Source of the DNA: Pseudomonas helleri
GTDB taxonomy: Bacteria; Pseudomonadota; Gammaproteobacteria; Pseudomonadales; Pseudomonadaceae
DNA: 64,000 bases
Reading direction: 5' to 3'
Assembly: GCF_009600315.1 (NCBI RefSeq)
Contig: NZ_WIWC01000003.1
Span: forward strand, 124,001 to 188,000
The first letter of the stretch is position 1; the number at the start of each line of letters is the position of its first letter. Below, piece by piece: positions 32,793 through 41,311 of this stretch. The notes under the pieces are model-generated. The model was not told the DNA's origin and searched no databases. It saw only the letters and a list, made by a program, of their open reading frames with translations. The position numbers were made by a program, and so were the translations under genes.

Positions 32793-34145
32793 TTATTTTA
32801 CGGGACCTCGCTGCTTTGGCGACCCTTTGGACTCAAAGAGCAGCCGGCTATACGCATCCTCCAAGCCTTCCCGAGTTTGCTCAGGTAAAGCTGGTTTCTT
32901 TTCGCGTTTGGGCTTCAACGATGGGTTAGAGGGTGAGCCAGCTGGATGGAGCTGCTCGAAAGTCTTGCGCTCCTCGGCTGTAAGGGATGAAACAAAAACC
33001 TTCTCGCTCACACGTGAAGCACGATCGTCCTTGGCAAAGCTCAAGACGTTTGAAGGCATCGGCACCGGGAACGGGCAACGAAGGTCTGGCCTGCCCCCGG
33101 TTTTGCTCTTATGAACGCTGAGGCGAATTAGCTCCTCGACGTCGTCCCTACTGCTGGAGTAAGCGGCTGAAAGATATGCCTTGTTGACGTCCTCCAAAGT
33201 AATCGCATGGCGACGGGCTTCACGAGCTTCAAGATACGCCACCTTGATCAGTTGAACCGCTAGACGCTTTATACCGAACGTCCAGCGATACAGCTCATGT
33301 ACAAGGGCACTTGGATCTGCAGATACGCGCCCCCCGCTCACCCGTATGCATTCTAGAACATATTCCTTCCAGGCCTTCGAGTCAGGATGGTCCGGTAGCA
33401 TGACACGGGGTTCAGAGAGAAGCCGTTGCTTGTCCTCACTGTTCCTTGTCAGCAATTTGTGACCCAGGCTGTAGTTGGCCACATAGATCATCGGAACCCC
33501 GAGCCCGGCCATGGTGAGGAGAATATCAGTAACGCGGGCCACCCCTTGACCAGTGCTCTGATGCTGCATCTCTTCGAGCATCATTAGCGATACTCCATCA
33601 CGATTAACCCTACGTCGACACTCCGTCAGTAGCTTTGATGTATTCGCTCTAACTCCCGTCGCGTCGCCACCGAGGAAGTCTTCCAATAGCTGCCTGCCGC
33701 CAGCCTTACCCCTGGCGCTGGCATACCAGTACGAGATTAATATATGAGGTTCGTGGTAATGAGCGGATGCATAAGGTGCAGGACCAGGCATCACCTTCAT
33801 CAGCGCACTGATAGTTTGGCTCTTCCCAACACCTGCAAGGCCGGTGAGGCAGATAGGAAACGTCTCGTTCTCAGGGGGGTGATACAGCCGCCGCTGATAT
33901 TGCTGGTCCGTCGAGAAACACTCAGTTGAAAAGCTGCGTGCACGATCAACGCAGTCTTTGATGAAGTCCAAAGAAAACTGGTTAGGAAGGAAAATCGCCT
34001 TCAGTACCTCTGACAAGCGCTCAGCAGCCAACGCTGGACTCAAATCCTCAAGTCCGGTCACCGGATCAGGTTGCACTGTAATCAAACGCCGGATATCAGC
34101 CAGCGCGTCCAATCCATCAAAGCGCGCAGAAAAGATGTTAATCAT
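32793..34145 (-). CDS. tnsC: Tn7-like transposition regulator TnsC (AAA+ ATPase)
   Basis: TnsC forms ATP-dependent filaments on DNA and passes target information from TnsD/TniQ to TnsA-TnsB. The 450-residue protein has Walker A CLTGLAGVGKSQTI near residue 100 and Walker B VSLMMLEEMQHQ near residue 188. The extended N-terminus with a cysteine and histidine cluster (ECFSTDQQYQRRLYHPPENE) is common in TniB/TnsC proteins. The C-terminal ~70 residues are basic and proline-rich, fitting the TnsA-B contact role. The start overlaps the tnsB end by 8 nt. Confidence 0.92.
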   Translation of the reverse strand: MINIFSARFDGLDALADIRRLITVQPDPVTGLEDLSPALAAERLSEVLKAIFLPNQFSLDFIKDCVDRARSFSTECFSTDQQYQRRLYHPPENETFPICLTGLAGVGKSQTISALMKVMPGPAPYASAHYHEPHILISYWYASARGKAGGRQLLEDFLGGDATGVRANTSKLLTECRRRVNRDGVSLMMLEEMQHQSTGQGVARVTDILLTMAGLGVPMIYVANYSLGHKLLTRNSEDKQRLLSEPRVMLPDHPDSKAWKEYVLECIRVSGGRVSADPSALVHELYRWTFGIKRLAVQLIKVAYLEAREARRHAITLEDVNKAYLSAAYSSSRDDVEELIRLSVHKSKTGGRPDLRCPFPVPMPSNVLSFAKDDRASRVSEKVFVSSLTAEERKTFEQLHPAGSPSNPSLKPKREKKPALPEQTREGLEDAYSRLLFESKGSPKQRGPVK

Positions 34146-36171
34146 GGCCTTTCCCCATCAACCGCTGCTGGTCAGCGACATCACGCTCAGCCGCTCCGTC
34201 CTTCGCAGGACGCCCAGGCTTGCGGGTACCACTGTCCCAAGCTTTACCTGTGGCATGAAGAAATTGGGCATTGCGATCCTGAAGGATTGCGGGCTGCTCT
34301 TCACGAAGCTGCGCATTGCCGCGCAGCCGATTCTCATTGAGAGCCTGAAGATCCGACAGCGAAATGTCGACGCTGCTGGGATGGACGCTCGCTGGCTTTA
34401 CAAAGTCCAGCTCGTACAAAACGCCTTCTAATTCGATCCAGATATGTCTGACACACATGGTCATCACATAAGCTGTGACCGGTATCTGGCCATTGAGCGC
34501 AATGCGGTCAAAAACCTCGGAGTCAATTAGCTTCGATGAATTGTACTTACGACCATAAAAATAAACCCCACCCCTTTTGATGTGCGCCGGGTGAAGTGTC
34601 AGGAATTCTCTCACAGCGAAGTCAAAACTTACCTCCGTGCCGGAATCATAACCAAGATCACTATAGAACTTGTAAATGTTATGTGGGGTTGGGCTGAAGC
34701 CCACATCCAGCATCTCCGGTGTCATCTTCCCTTCAGAACCTGAAGAATCGTTATCGTAAATAGCTTGTAGAATATGCCGCTTGCATATATCCACAAAGTT
34801 GAGTGAACTATGAAAATGTGTTGGCTGATCATTGTTAGACTTGGTCCGAGGGTGTGACGATTCAACCGTTGCTTTCGACTGACCCGAGTGGGTAGGAGTC
34901 AGCTCAAGTCTGGATAACCAACTCATCATTTCGCCACGGGCCAATGTTTCTGAACGGATCGGTACGCCCATAGTAGAGCCTGGCCCACGGTCGAAGACGA
35001 TGTTCTGCGGCAGACCGTAAGTGGGCCAGGCTTCTTTTCTGATCGTTAGGCCGAACAACGAGGCAAATTTGACCTTGCTAATGGCCATCGAGAACAGGGC
35101 CATGCGGTAGGCTTCCATGTTTTCTTTGTTTTCGGAGAAACCCAAGGCGACTACAGCACCAGACTGGCCACACACCCCTCGAACTATACAGGCCGAATCC
35201 ATAGCGGATCCTTCGAGCAAGCCAGATATCTTGCCTTTGGGGTTATAGCCGTCAAATTCAACAAGTTGGTTTACATTGACCAAGTCATGGGAAAAGCTTC
35301 CAACAAACCCGGACTTAGCTCGAGCCCCACTGGTACCTCTACGTGCCTTCCTATATGCCTTGGTGCTTATCGCCTGACCAAGGTAGTAATCGTACTGTCC
35401 TTTTGTGGGGAAAGGCTTACCTTCGGGGTGATAGAACTTCTTATTTCCTGTCGATGTTGTAAAAGGAATACAACCAAATTCACCCACCAGCACGGCACCA
35501 AAGATTTCAGCGTCAGATTTACTTTTATCATTGTATTTGATGAATCCGTCCAGGATAGAAGTCTGCATTTCGGGCGTAGCAGGAGATCGGGATTTGCGGC
35601 CTGACTTTGGCGGCCTTCCCAACATTTTCCCGTCTGCGGTCTGTTCCCTTTTGCCTCTGCCGCAGCGGTCGAACTTGGGCATAAGCGCCCACTTCGAGCG
35701 GCCGAACACCAGATAGCTAAAAAACCAAAACCTCAACCGGGCTGCATTCTGAGAAGGTGACTGATTGGCAGCATGGGCGTTGATGATCGATTCGGGATTG
35801 TCGCTAGACAGGATCTCTTCGGCATGGGCTACCAAATCCGCTATGGCGAGGTAACGCTTGTTAACCATTTCATCATAGCTTTTCGTTGCCCTTACCCGAT
35901 CTTTTTCCAATTGATCCACTGAAATGCCCCGGATGGCCGTTAACCAAGGAGGTGTAGCGTCACTACCGCACTCCACAAGATCACCATTGGTTAGGGCCAG
36001 ATCAAATTCAGGCCGGGAAAATGTTAGCAAACTCGCAGTGGTGCCTTCTTCATCAAAAAATACAAGGCGTGCCCTGTTTGCCATGCCGTCACTAGCGAGG
36101 AAATAGTATTCGACATCCTTCGTCAGCCCTTTGAACCCTTCAGGCGCTCTCAGCCTCGAACCAGTGATCAT
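34138..36171 (-). CDS. tnsB: Tn7-like transposase TnsB (DDE integrase)
   Basis: TnsB binds the end repeats and joins 3' ends to the target. The 677-residue protein has the DDE catalytic core: Asp307 in QLVEFDGYN, Asp394 in IVFDRGPGS and Glu437 in TVESSHPRTK. The N-terminal part should contain the end-binding helix-turn-helix domains, and the C-terminal part the mu-like beta-barrel and TnsC contact. The ATGA overlap with tnsA is 4 nt. The AATAAAGTCTGTCG repeats at both ends are its likely binding sites. Confidence 0.93.
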   Translation of the reverse strand: MITGSRLRAPEGFKGLTKDVEYYFLASDGMANRARLVFFDEEGTTASLLTFSRPEFDLALTNGDLVECGSDATPPWLTAIRGISVDQLEKDRVRATKSYDEMVNKRYLAIADLVAHAEEILSSDNPESIINAHAANQSPSQNAARLRFWFFSYLVFGRSKWALMPKFDRCGRGKREQTADGKMLGRPPKSGRKSRSPATPEMQTSILDGFIKYNDKSKSDAEIFGAVLVGEFGCIPFTTSTGNKKFYHPEGKPFPTKGQYDYYLGQAISTKAYRKARRGTSGARAKSGFVGSFSHDLVNVNQLVEFDGYNPKGKISGLLEGSAMDSACIVRGVCGQSGAVVALGFSENKENMEAYRMALFSMAISKVKFASLFGLTIRKEAWPTYGLPQNIVFDRGPGSTMGVPIRSETLARGEMMSWLSRLELTPTHSGQSKATVESSHPRTKSNNDQPTHFHSSLNFVDICKRHILQAIYDNDSSGSEGKMTPEMLDVGFSPTPHNIYKFYSDLGYDSGTEVSFDFAVREFLTLHPAHIKRGGVYFYGRKYNSSKLIDSEVFDRIALNGQIPVTAYVMTMCVRHIWIELEGVLYELDFVKPASVHPSSVDISLSDLQALNENRLRGNAQLREEQPAILQDRNAQFLHATGKAWDSGTRKPGRPAKDGAAERDVADQQRLMGKGHD

Positions 36172-37142
36172 TCGGGCAGTCCTGCAAAAAGTGAGCTATA
36201 GACCTGCAGGACATCCGGCGCATCCGTCACCAATGGATGATCAATAAGGATAGGGTCAAACAAACTGACCGGAAGCTTGCGCTCCCATATGTCTTTGTAG
36301 ATCTTCGTCAGAAACAGATCACGCCGCCCCCACCGCTGTCCGTACATCAAGGCAACGGACGCTACTGGTCTCCCATGAATGACACAGTCTTCGATGTGGT
36401 GTGAGAAATCCTCGAGAAGATTTGATTCGAGGCTTATCTCGCGATCATGGTAGCCATACAGAAGATCCAAGTTGGCCACTAGGACTGGATTCAGCAGATC
36501 CCTGGAAACCCTCACAGTTCTGATGCCTGCACTGTGGTAGTAAATCTCTTCTAAGGTATGCCGCAAGCAAGCTTTTTCGCGGTCTACCTTCTGTTTCGCT
36601 AAACTTTTCAAGCTTCCCCGAGCGACCTCATCAAAATCCATCGCACTCAACTTAACTGTCCAGTTCACAGCGTAGGGGACCGAGCCCTGCGGTTGAATAT
36701 ATAGAAGCAGATCGCCCAAGTAGGGGTGGGGAACCCTCTGGCGTTCACCATCACCATAGGTAACGACTACAGTCGCGTGCTTAAGCCCAATTTCCTCTGC
36801 TACCAGTGATGTTCCCTTCACAGGCAGAAGTTCCAGTCCAGCAGCTATGGGGTGCCCTTGAAGTGGATGAACATGTGGAATTGGGCTGAGCATTTTCTGC
36901 TCGTGCAACTCGAATACATCGGGATTATAAAGGGCCAGTTGGGCGAAGACCCTTTCAGGCGTAGAAAGAAGATGCAATGCTCGGCCAAGCTTCCTGCTAT
37001 TAAGACGGCAAATACGAGAGCCCTTCGGAGCTTCGCCAGGGACTGCATAAATTCCGGGCAAGTACTTATCTCCCCACTTGAAGCGGCCTTGTCGATATAT
37101 AATTCGGAGTAACGATTTTTTAAGATCCACAATGTTATCCAT
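36168..37142 (-). CDS. tnsA: Tn7-like endonuclease TnsA
   Basis: TnsA cuts the 5' ends of the transposon, so the element moves by cut-and-paste rather than replicatively. The 324-residue protein has the restriction-enzyme-like core expected of the family: an N-terminal helix region, VPHPYLGDLLLYI with the catalytic Asp and VNWTVKLSAMDF with the catalytic Lys. A C-terminal part that binds TnsC follows. It is longer than Tn7 TnsA (273 residues) at the N-terminus. It is first in the tnsABC operon, whose three genes overlap one another. Confidence 0.9.
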   Translation of the reverse strand: MDNIVDLKKSLLRIIYRQGRFKWGDKYLPGIYAVPGEAPKGSRICRLNSRKLGRALHLLSTPERVFAQLALYNPDVFELHEQKMLSPIPHVHPLQGHPIAAGLELLPVKGTSLVAEEIGLKHATVVVTYGDGERQRVPHPYLGDLLLYIQPQGSVPYAVNWTVKLSAMDFDEVARGSLKSLAKQKVDREKACLRHTLEEIYYHSAGIRTVRVSRDLLNPVLVANLDLLYGYHDREISLESNLLEDFSHHIEDCVIHGRPVASVALMYGQRWGRRDLFLTKIYKDIWERKLPVSLFDPILIDHPLVTDAPDVLQVYSSLFAGLPE

Positions 37143-37346
37143 CGTCCATTCAATCTTTAGCAGGTAATGACTAACAGTCCAGCTGCATCAGATGAATAAG
37201 TTGTCCAATAGCGCTCTGGCACACCGATAACAACGCCTAGCACAATTTACTTTTCTCGGGATGAGCGGAGCCGTGCAGGACTTGACGCCCTACGCGAGTG
37301 AATGGACAATGGATTCGTCAGGAGTCGAAATCTGACTTATCCTCAG

Positions 37347-37377
37347 AGGCCCAAGGTCACACTTGGGCCTTTGTCTA
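37347..37377 (+). terminator. Rho-independent terminator-like hairpin in the tnsA-tnsD gap
   Basis: AGGCCCAAG / CTTGGGCCT is a perfect 9-bp stem with a 6-nt loop, followed by TTTGTCT. It is far from any + strand gene, so it suggests a short RNA or leader upstream. Confidence 0.65.
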
Positions 37378-37622
37378 TCTGGCTCCTGGTTTTTTTATCC
37401 AGATTCCATATTATTCCCTCAGGTCTCAGTAATAGGCCAGCAAACTTTATCTTTCCAGCTAACTGCGCTTTTTCAGCAATCTCTGCGTTAATCAAACAAA
37501 AGTTAAATTAGTTATTTTTAATGTATCTTCAGTTTCCAATACTGCCATTAGTAAACGTCACTTTATGCTGCATGGTACCGCCGAAAAATGGCGATTGACA
37601 ACTGGAATAAAACAGCTAAATT

Positions 37623-37644
37623 CCGCCTCCGCCGGCGGTTTTTT
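37623..37644 (+). terminator. Second terminator-like hairpin before tnsD
   Basis: CCGCC / GGCGG with a 6-nt loop is followed by six T residues. The stem is short, so strength is moderate. It could stop read-through into tnsD. Confidence 0.5.
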
Positions 37645-37847
37645 ACTGACTTTCCAGTGTTTCCGGTGCTTGGAGGGCCAAAAATCGGCACTCCTATATA
37701 GCCAGGTAATAAAAAACTTTTGGTAAATCCCACCATATATAAGACCTATTATTAGCGAATAATCGTCCGCCTGTTTAGGTCAAATTGATCCGTAGCACGA
37801 CTAGTCGGTCGCTATCCTTATATCACCTGTTTCGGTTCGGAGGCTTC

Positions 37848-39482
37848 ATGAGCGCCGCTTCAGTTCAGAAAAGGGTGATAGGTCCATTCCCTCGGCTGGA
37901 CTGGCTCCCCGACGAAACACTATTCAGCTTGTGCAGTCGCCAGCATCTAGTAATGGGTAACCTAGCCCCTGCGACCACATCGACTGCCGTGCTTGGCCTA
38001 TCTGAAAAATTTATAAAACATGATATTCCCTGTGGTATCGCGGCCTTGGAGCAAACTGGATTTCTTTATTGGGGAAGTGCGGAGTCGATTCTCCTTCAAC
38101 ACACAATATTTTCAGTATTTGTTCCGTTTCAAAATAAAATTAAAATTGAAGATGCGATAAAAACTATAAAAGGCGATCGCATTGATTCACTCAAATATCG
38201 ACTTGGCTTGGTATCAGGTGGCTTTGGCGCTGAACACCCCTTGAAAGCATGCCCGTACTGCATGCGTGAGGATGTGTACGCCCATGGCATAGCGTACTGG
38301 CACCTCACACACCAATATCCAGGTGTGCTGATCTGTCCACGCCACCAAGCTTGGCTCATGGCATCCACCAAAAGTAGACGGTGGTCGGGTAGGTTTGAAT
38401 GGTCGCTACCTACCGAGGACTCCTTGATCAAACAGGCCTCATCTCAGAAACTTTGGTCACGCCCGGCTTTTTTGGCCTTGGCAAACAATGTCATCGATCT
38501 TGCGTCCATCGGCCGAATAAAGTCCTTCGAGTCTTGCGCCGTCGCTGCGGTCTATCGAACAGCAGTACTTCAAAGGGGCGAATCTGCATCACTGCTCAAC
38601 CGCATCGAACCTATTCGCCGCTTTCATCTGTTCGAATCATTGCCCGCAGTCGAGAAAAGCGCCGAATCATTTGTGAACCAGCTTATCCGCCCCCCCCGAA
38701 GAAGTATTCATCCTCTGAAGCATCTATTGCTGATTGATTGGCTATTTGATGACCTGCACTCGTTTATAGAGGCCTACAACGCTGAAGTGGCCAGGCCAGC
38801 CCAGCAAGTCGCAAGCACTCCATCGCGAGAAACTGATGAGCTAGGCTCGCTTTCAAGCGCTGCGTCTCCAACCAAAAGCACTCTCAGGCCCAAACGACTA
38901 AAAGGCCAGCTCAAAGAGGATCTGCTGTTAAAACTGGGCAAAGGCGTTTCTAAACAAGAGCTTTGTGAAGAGTTTCAGATCACTGTTTCGACGATCAACA
39001 AGCTGTTGCGTACCCATCCAGCTATCAATGCCCAGGCTATTGAAGCTAGGTGCGCCCGAGAAATATCGGAGCACAGAGCACAATGGCAATACCTGCACGG
39101 CTTGCATCCTGAGCTGGGAGTCCAAGCTTTGAGAAACGTAATCCCTTCTCTCTATGCTTGGCTTTATAGAAACGACAGAGCATGGCTGATGGGCGAAAAG
39201 CAAACCTTCGTAAAACCTGCCCACGCGCAAAAGCACCCCATTGACTGGGAGGCCCGGGATTCTCGGCTGCTTAGCATGTTACGAACGGCCTGTGAGGCGA
39301 TCGCAGCACTGCAGCGCGGTCCGGTGACTAAGATCGAGCTGTACGCCAGGGTTCCCATACTCTCGTCTTGCTTAGAAAATCGGGACCGCTATCCAATCTC
39401 CAGAGCATACTTATTCACAGTGCTGGGACAATCAGGCTCAATGGATTACAACCACAAGCTAGGCGGGGGTGAAAATACATGA
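37848..39482 (+). CDS. tnsD: Tn7-like target selector TnsD (TniQ family) for attTn7
   Basis: TnsD binds the 3' end of glmS and recruits TnsC. The 544-residue protein has the TniQ N-terminal domain (RLDWLPDETLFSLCSRQH) and a zinc-binding block CPYCMREDVYAHG...YPGVLICPRHQAWL with the CxxC...CxxH pattern. A long C-terminal half follows with a helix-turn-helix-like stretch (VSKQELCEEFQITVSTINKLL). I chose the ATG at 37848, which has CGGAGG 4 nt upstream. Its presence agrees with the insertion exactly at attTn7. It is divergent from tnsABC, unlike Tn7, where all five genes run together. Confidence 0.92.
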   Translation: MSAASVQKRVIGPFPRLDWLPDETLFSLCSRQHLVMGNLAPATTSTAVLGLSEKFIKHDIPCGIAALEQTGFLYWGSAESILLQHTIFSVFVPFQNKIKIEDAIKTIKGDRIDSLKYRLGLVSGGFGAEHPLKACPYCMREDVYAHGIAYWHLTHQYPGVLICPRHQAWLMASTKSRRWSGRFEWSLPTEDSLIKQASSQKLWSRPAFLALANNVIDLASIGRIKSFESCAVAAVYRTAVLQRGESASLLNRIEPIRRFHLFESLPAVEKSAESFVNQLIRPPRRSIHPLKHLLLIDWLFDDLHSFIEAYNAEVARPAQQVASTPSRETDELGSLSSAASPTKSTLRPKRLKGQLKEDLLLKLGKGVSKQELCEEFQITVSTINKLLRTHPAINAQAIEARCAREISEHRAQWQYLHGLHPELGVQALRNVIPSLYAWLYRNDRAWLMGEKQTFVKPAHAQKHPIDWEARDSRLLSMLRTACEAIAALQRGPVTKIELYARVPILSSCLENRDRYPISRAYLFTVLGQSGSMDYNHKLGGGENT

Positions 39483-40102
39483 ACACAGCAAAAATCTATG
39501 GAGCTGCCCCGTTGAGCCGCCCCGCGTGCTGGAGCAGCCTGCATCGATGCTACGAGCTTAGAAAAGAGCAGATCTTGATCCAAGCGACCCATACTCTAGG
39601 TAATCACCAGCACGCGCAAAGCTGCTTATCTCCCTCGTACGAGCGCTTAACCGCGATAGCCCTTGCAGACTCCTGACCAAATCTAATGGCTACGCTGAGG
39701 TTTTAGCTGTACTTCTAAGGATTGAGTACGGCGTTTATATGTGACTACAGGCCTATTTTGCGCACTCACCGCAAGCAGGCGGTGCAATTGCTCAGGTGCC
39801 GGCTCAACCGTTACTAGGCACCAATATCTCACAAAGCTTATTCCGTCTGCATATGCCGGGGAGGTGACTCCATCACCGGTTCAGGTTTGGGTTGGCGGCT
39901 AGCTTTCTTTGGCACGGATGTGAAGCCGGTCGACTACCACCGTACGTTTAACGAGAGAGAACATGAAGGTGAGCTCTGATCTACGACTCATCGTGCCACT
40001 CTCCAGCACGGAGCACTTGCTTCAATGCTTGATATCAATCAGCAGCGCCTCCAACGGTTCAGATCGAATTCAGTTAGTAAAAAATATGACATGCCCCATA
40101 AC
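39483..40102. other. Gap between tnsD and the second tniQ gene
   Basis: I support no gene here. A 65-codon frame begins with an ATG overlapping the tnsD stop by 4 nt (39479-39676), which hints at coupling, but its composition is not convincing. The remainder to 40102 is non-coding as far as I can see. The two convergent genes on either side need terminators, but none stands out. Confidence 0.35.
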
Positions 40103-41038
40103 TTAAACATCGGTCAAATGATTAGACCATTTAGTCGAGATTGACACTAGCTCATCGGGCGGGCAGTTAACTGATTTCAAAAAATCATCGAAAGAGTTAA
40201 ACATCATATGAACTAGATAAATTAATGGAACGCTATTCAGTAAATCATTACCACTGTATTTCCACCATTCACTCATTCCAATAAATAAGCTGTGCAAGGA
40301 GCAAGTATCTGACCCGGCGCCTAAGTCAGTAACATGATCAGACCAACATCGTGACTTCTCGCTCATGAACTTGAGCCTCTCCTTGAGCGCGCGGGATACA
40401 TAATGAACAGGAATTTGGAAATTAAATTTCGAAAAGTCATTCCACAAACGCGCGTAGCTAAGATCGGAGATGGAAAAATCTAGATAGTTTACATCCTTTG
40501 ATATCCATTCTTTACATACGCAAGGCTGCCAAAGCCCCAACTTTAGACTTTCAAGATAAAAATTCTGCCCGCACGTAAAGCAATGTTTAACAAGCTTCAT
40601 TTCATGGCGAGCACAAACAGTACCGCCCCATTGATGACTGCGCCTCCAATATATGAACCCGAGCATATTGGTATCCTCAAGGATGCACCCATAACACAAC
40701 GCTATGCTCCAAAATTCAGCATGTTTAATCATCACGCTCGAGCGATGGTAGAGATCTCCTGAAAACGAAAAATCCGTTGGCTGGTGCAACAACCAGCCAA
40801 CGGAGTGATTCGTATGCATGTGCAGCAATTTATTGAAACCATAGCAGCCTCTCCACCCCAACCCAGCGGAGATGAGCTTCAGACCATCAGAGTGTCTCTC
40901 ATTCAGCCCGCTCCATGGACCAGTACGAAACAACTCAGGTGAGACGAGCCGTAGACGATACGCAAAGCAGTCAATCGCCTCATCTTCCAAGATGTGGATC
41001 ATTTCTATACTCGCCCAAGCGTCCCTGTACGATTTCAC
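40103..41038 (-). CDS. Second TniQ-family protein at the right transposon end
   Basis: The 311-residue protein shows the TniQ zinc-finger pattern: CYGCILEDTNMLGFIYWRRSHQWGGTVCARHEMKLVKHCFTCGQNF split as CxxC, then YWRRSHQW, then CxxH and CxxC. It lacks a long C-terminal DNA-binding extension like that of TnsD. It is AT-richer than tnsABC and is encoded within 75 bp of the right-end repeats. TniQ proteins choose targets in Tn7-like and Tn5053-like elements, so this is a candidate for a second, non-glmS targeting route in an element without TnsE. It could instead be a decayed selector, but the zinc residues are intact. Confidence 0.78.
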   Translation of the reverse strand: MKSYRDAWASIEMIHILEDEAIDCFAYRLRLVSPELFRTGPWSGLNERHSDGLKLISAGLGWRGCYGFNKLLHMHTNHSVGWLLHQPTDFSFSGDLYHRSSVMIKHAEFWSIALCYGCILEDTNMLGFIYWRRSHQWGGTVCARHEMKLVKHCFTCGQNFYLESLKLGLWQPCVCKEWISKDVNYLDFSISDLSYARLWNDFSKFNFQIPVHYVSRALKERLKFMSEKSRCWSDHVTDLGAGSDTCSLHSLFIGMSEWWKYSGNDLLNSVPLIYLVHMMFNSFDDFLKSVNCPPDELVSISTKWSNHLTDV

Positions 41039-41111
41039 CAGTAGAACAGCCGCGAGCGGCTAGTCGATCTAACCGTCTCCGGGGGGCTGTTCTGGTAGCA
41101 GTCAGTAGCAG

Positions 41112-41145
41112 CGACAGACTTTATTTATTTCCGACAGACTTTATT
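41112..41145 (-). repeat. Right transposon end with two tandem TnsB-binding-type repeats
   Basis: CGACAGACTTTATT occurs at 41112-41125 and 41132-41145, 20 bp apart, in inverted orientation to the left-end copies. Close packing at the right end and spread sites at the left is the Tn7 pattern. Ten bases (CGTAGCTTC and one more) lie between the last repeat and the AAAAC duplication. The end bases are CTTC or CTTCA depending on the frame of the duplication. Confidence 0.88.
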
Positions 41146-41167
41146 TCGTAGCTTCAAAACTGCCGCA

Positions 41168-41195
41168 GCATAGAGATCCCTTAGGATCTCTATGC
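41168..41195 (+). terminator. Hairpin after the right transposon junction, probably the original glmS transcript end
   Basis: GCATAGAGATCC / GGATCTCTATGC is a perfect 12-bp stem with a CTTA loop. Without the transposon it would start about 31 bp after the glmS stop. It now lies 26.7 kb away. No T-run follows directly, so it may be a processed 3' end rather than a classic terminator. Confidence 0.65.
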
Positions 41196-41311
41196 TTGAT
41201 AGCGGTTAAGGAAGTTTTTCATCTATGGGCTCCTGTTTGTTTTCATTCTTCACTATTAAAGGTGAAAACGTAATAAGCGTAACGACTGATTTATATTGTA
41301 AATACACTTAA

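Larger units (their letters stand above)
37143..37847. other. Divergent control region between tnsA and tnsD
   Basis: About 700 bp separate the divergent tnsA and tnsD genes. No gene is supported. Two terminator-like hairpins on the + strand (37347-37370 and 37623-37644) imply short + strand transcripts ending before tnsD. The rest is AT-rich and should contain both tns promoters. A TTCGGAGG ribosome-binding site closes the region before the tnsD ATG. Confidence 0.5.

Noticed and set aside
39479..39676. A 65-codon frame overlapping the tnsD stop by 4 nt
   Set aside because: The overlap suggests coupling, but the residue composition is not protein-like and there is no motif.
37143..41155. A CRISPR-associated (CAST) version of the Tn7-like element
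   Set aside because: No repeat-spacer pattern and no Cas protein motifs were seen, while TnsD and an occupied attTn7 site explain targeting.
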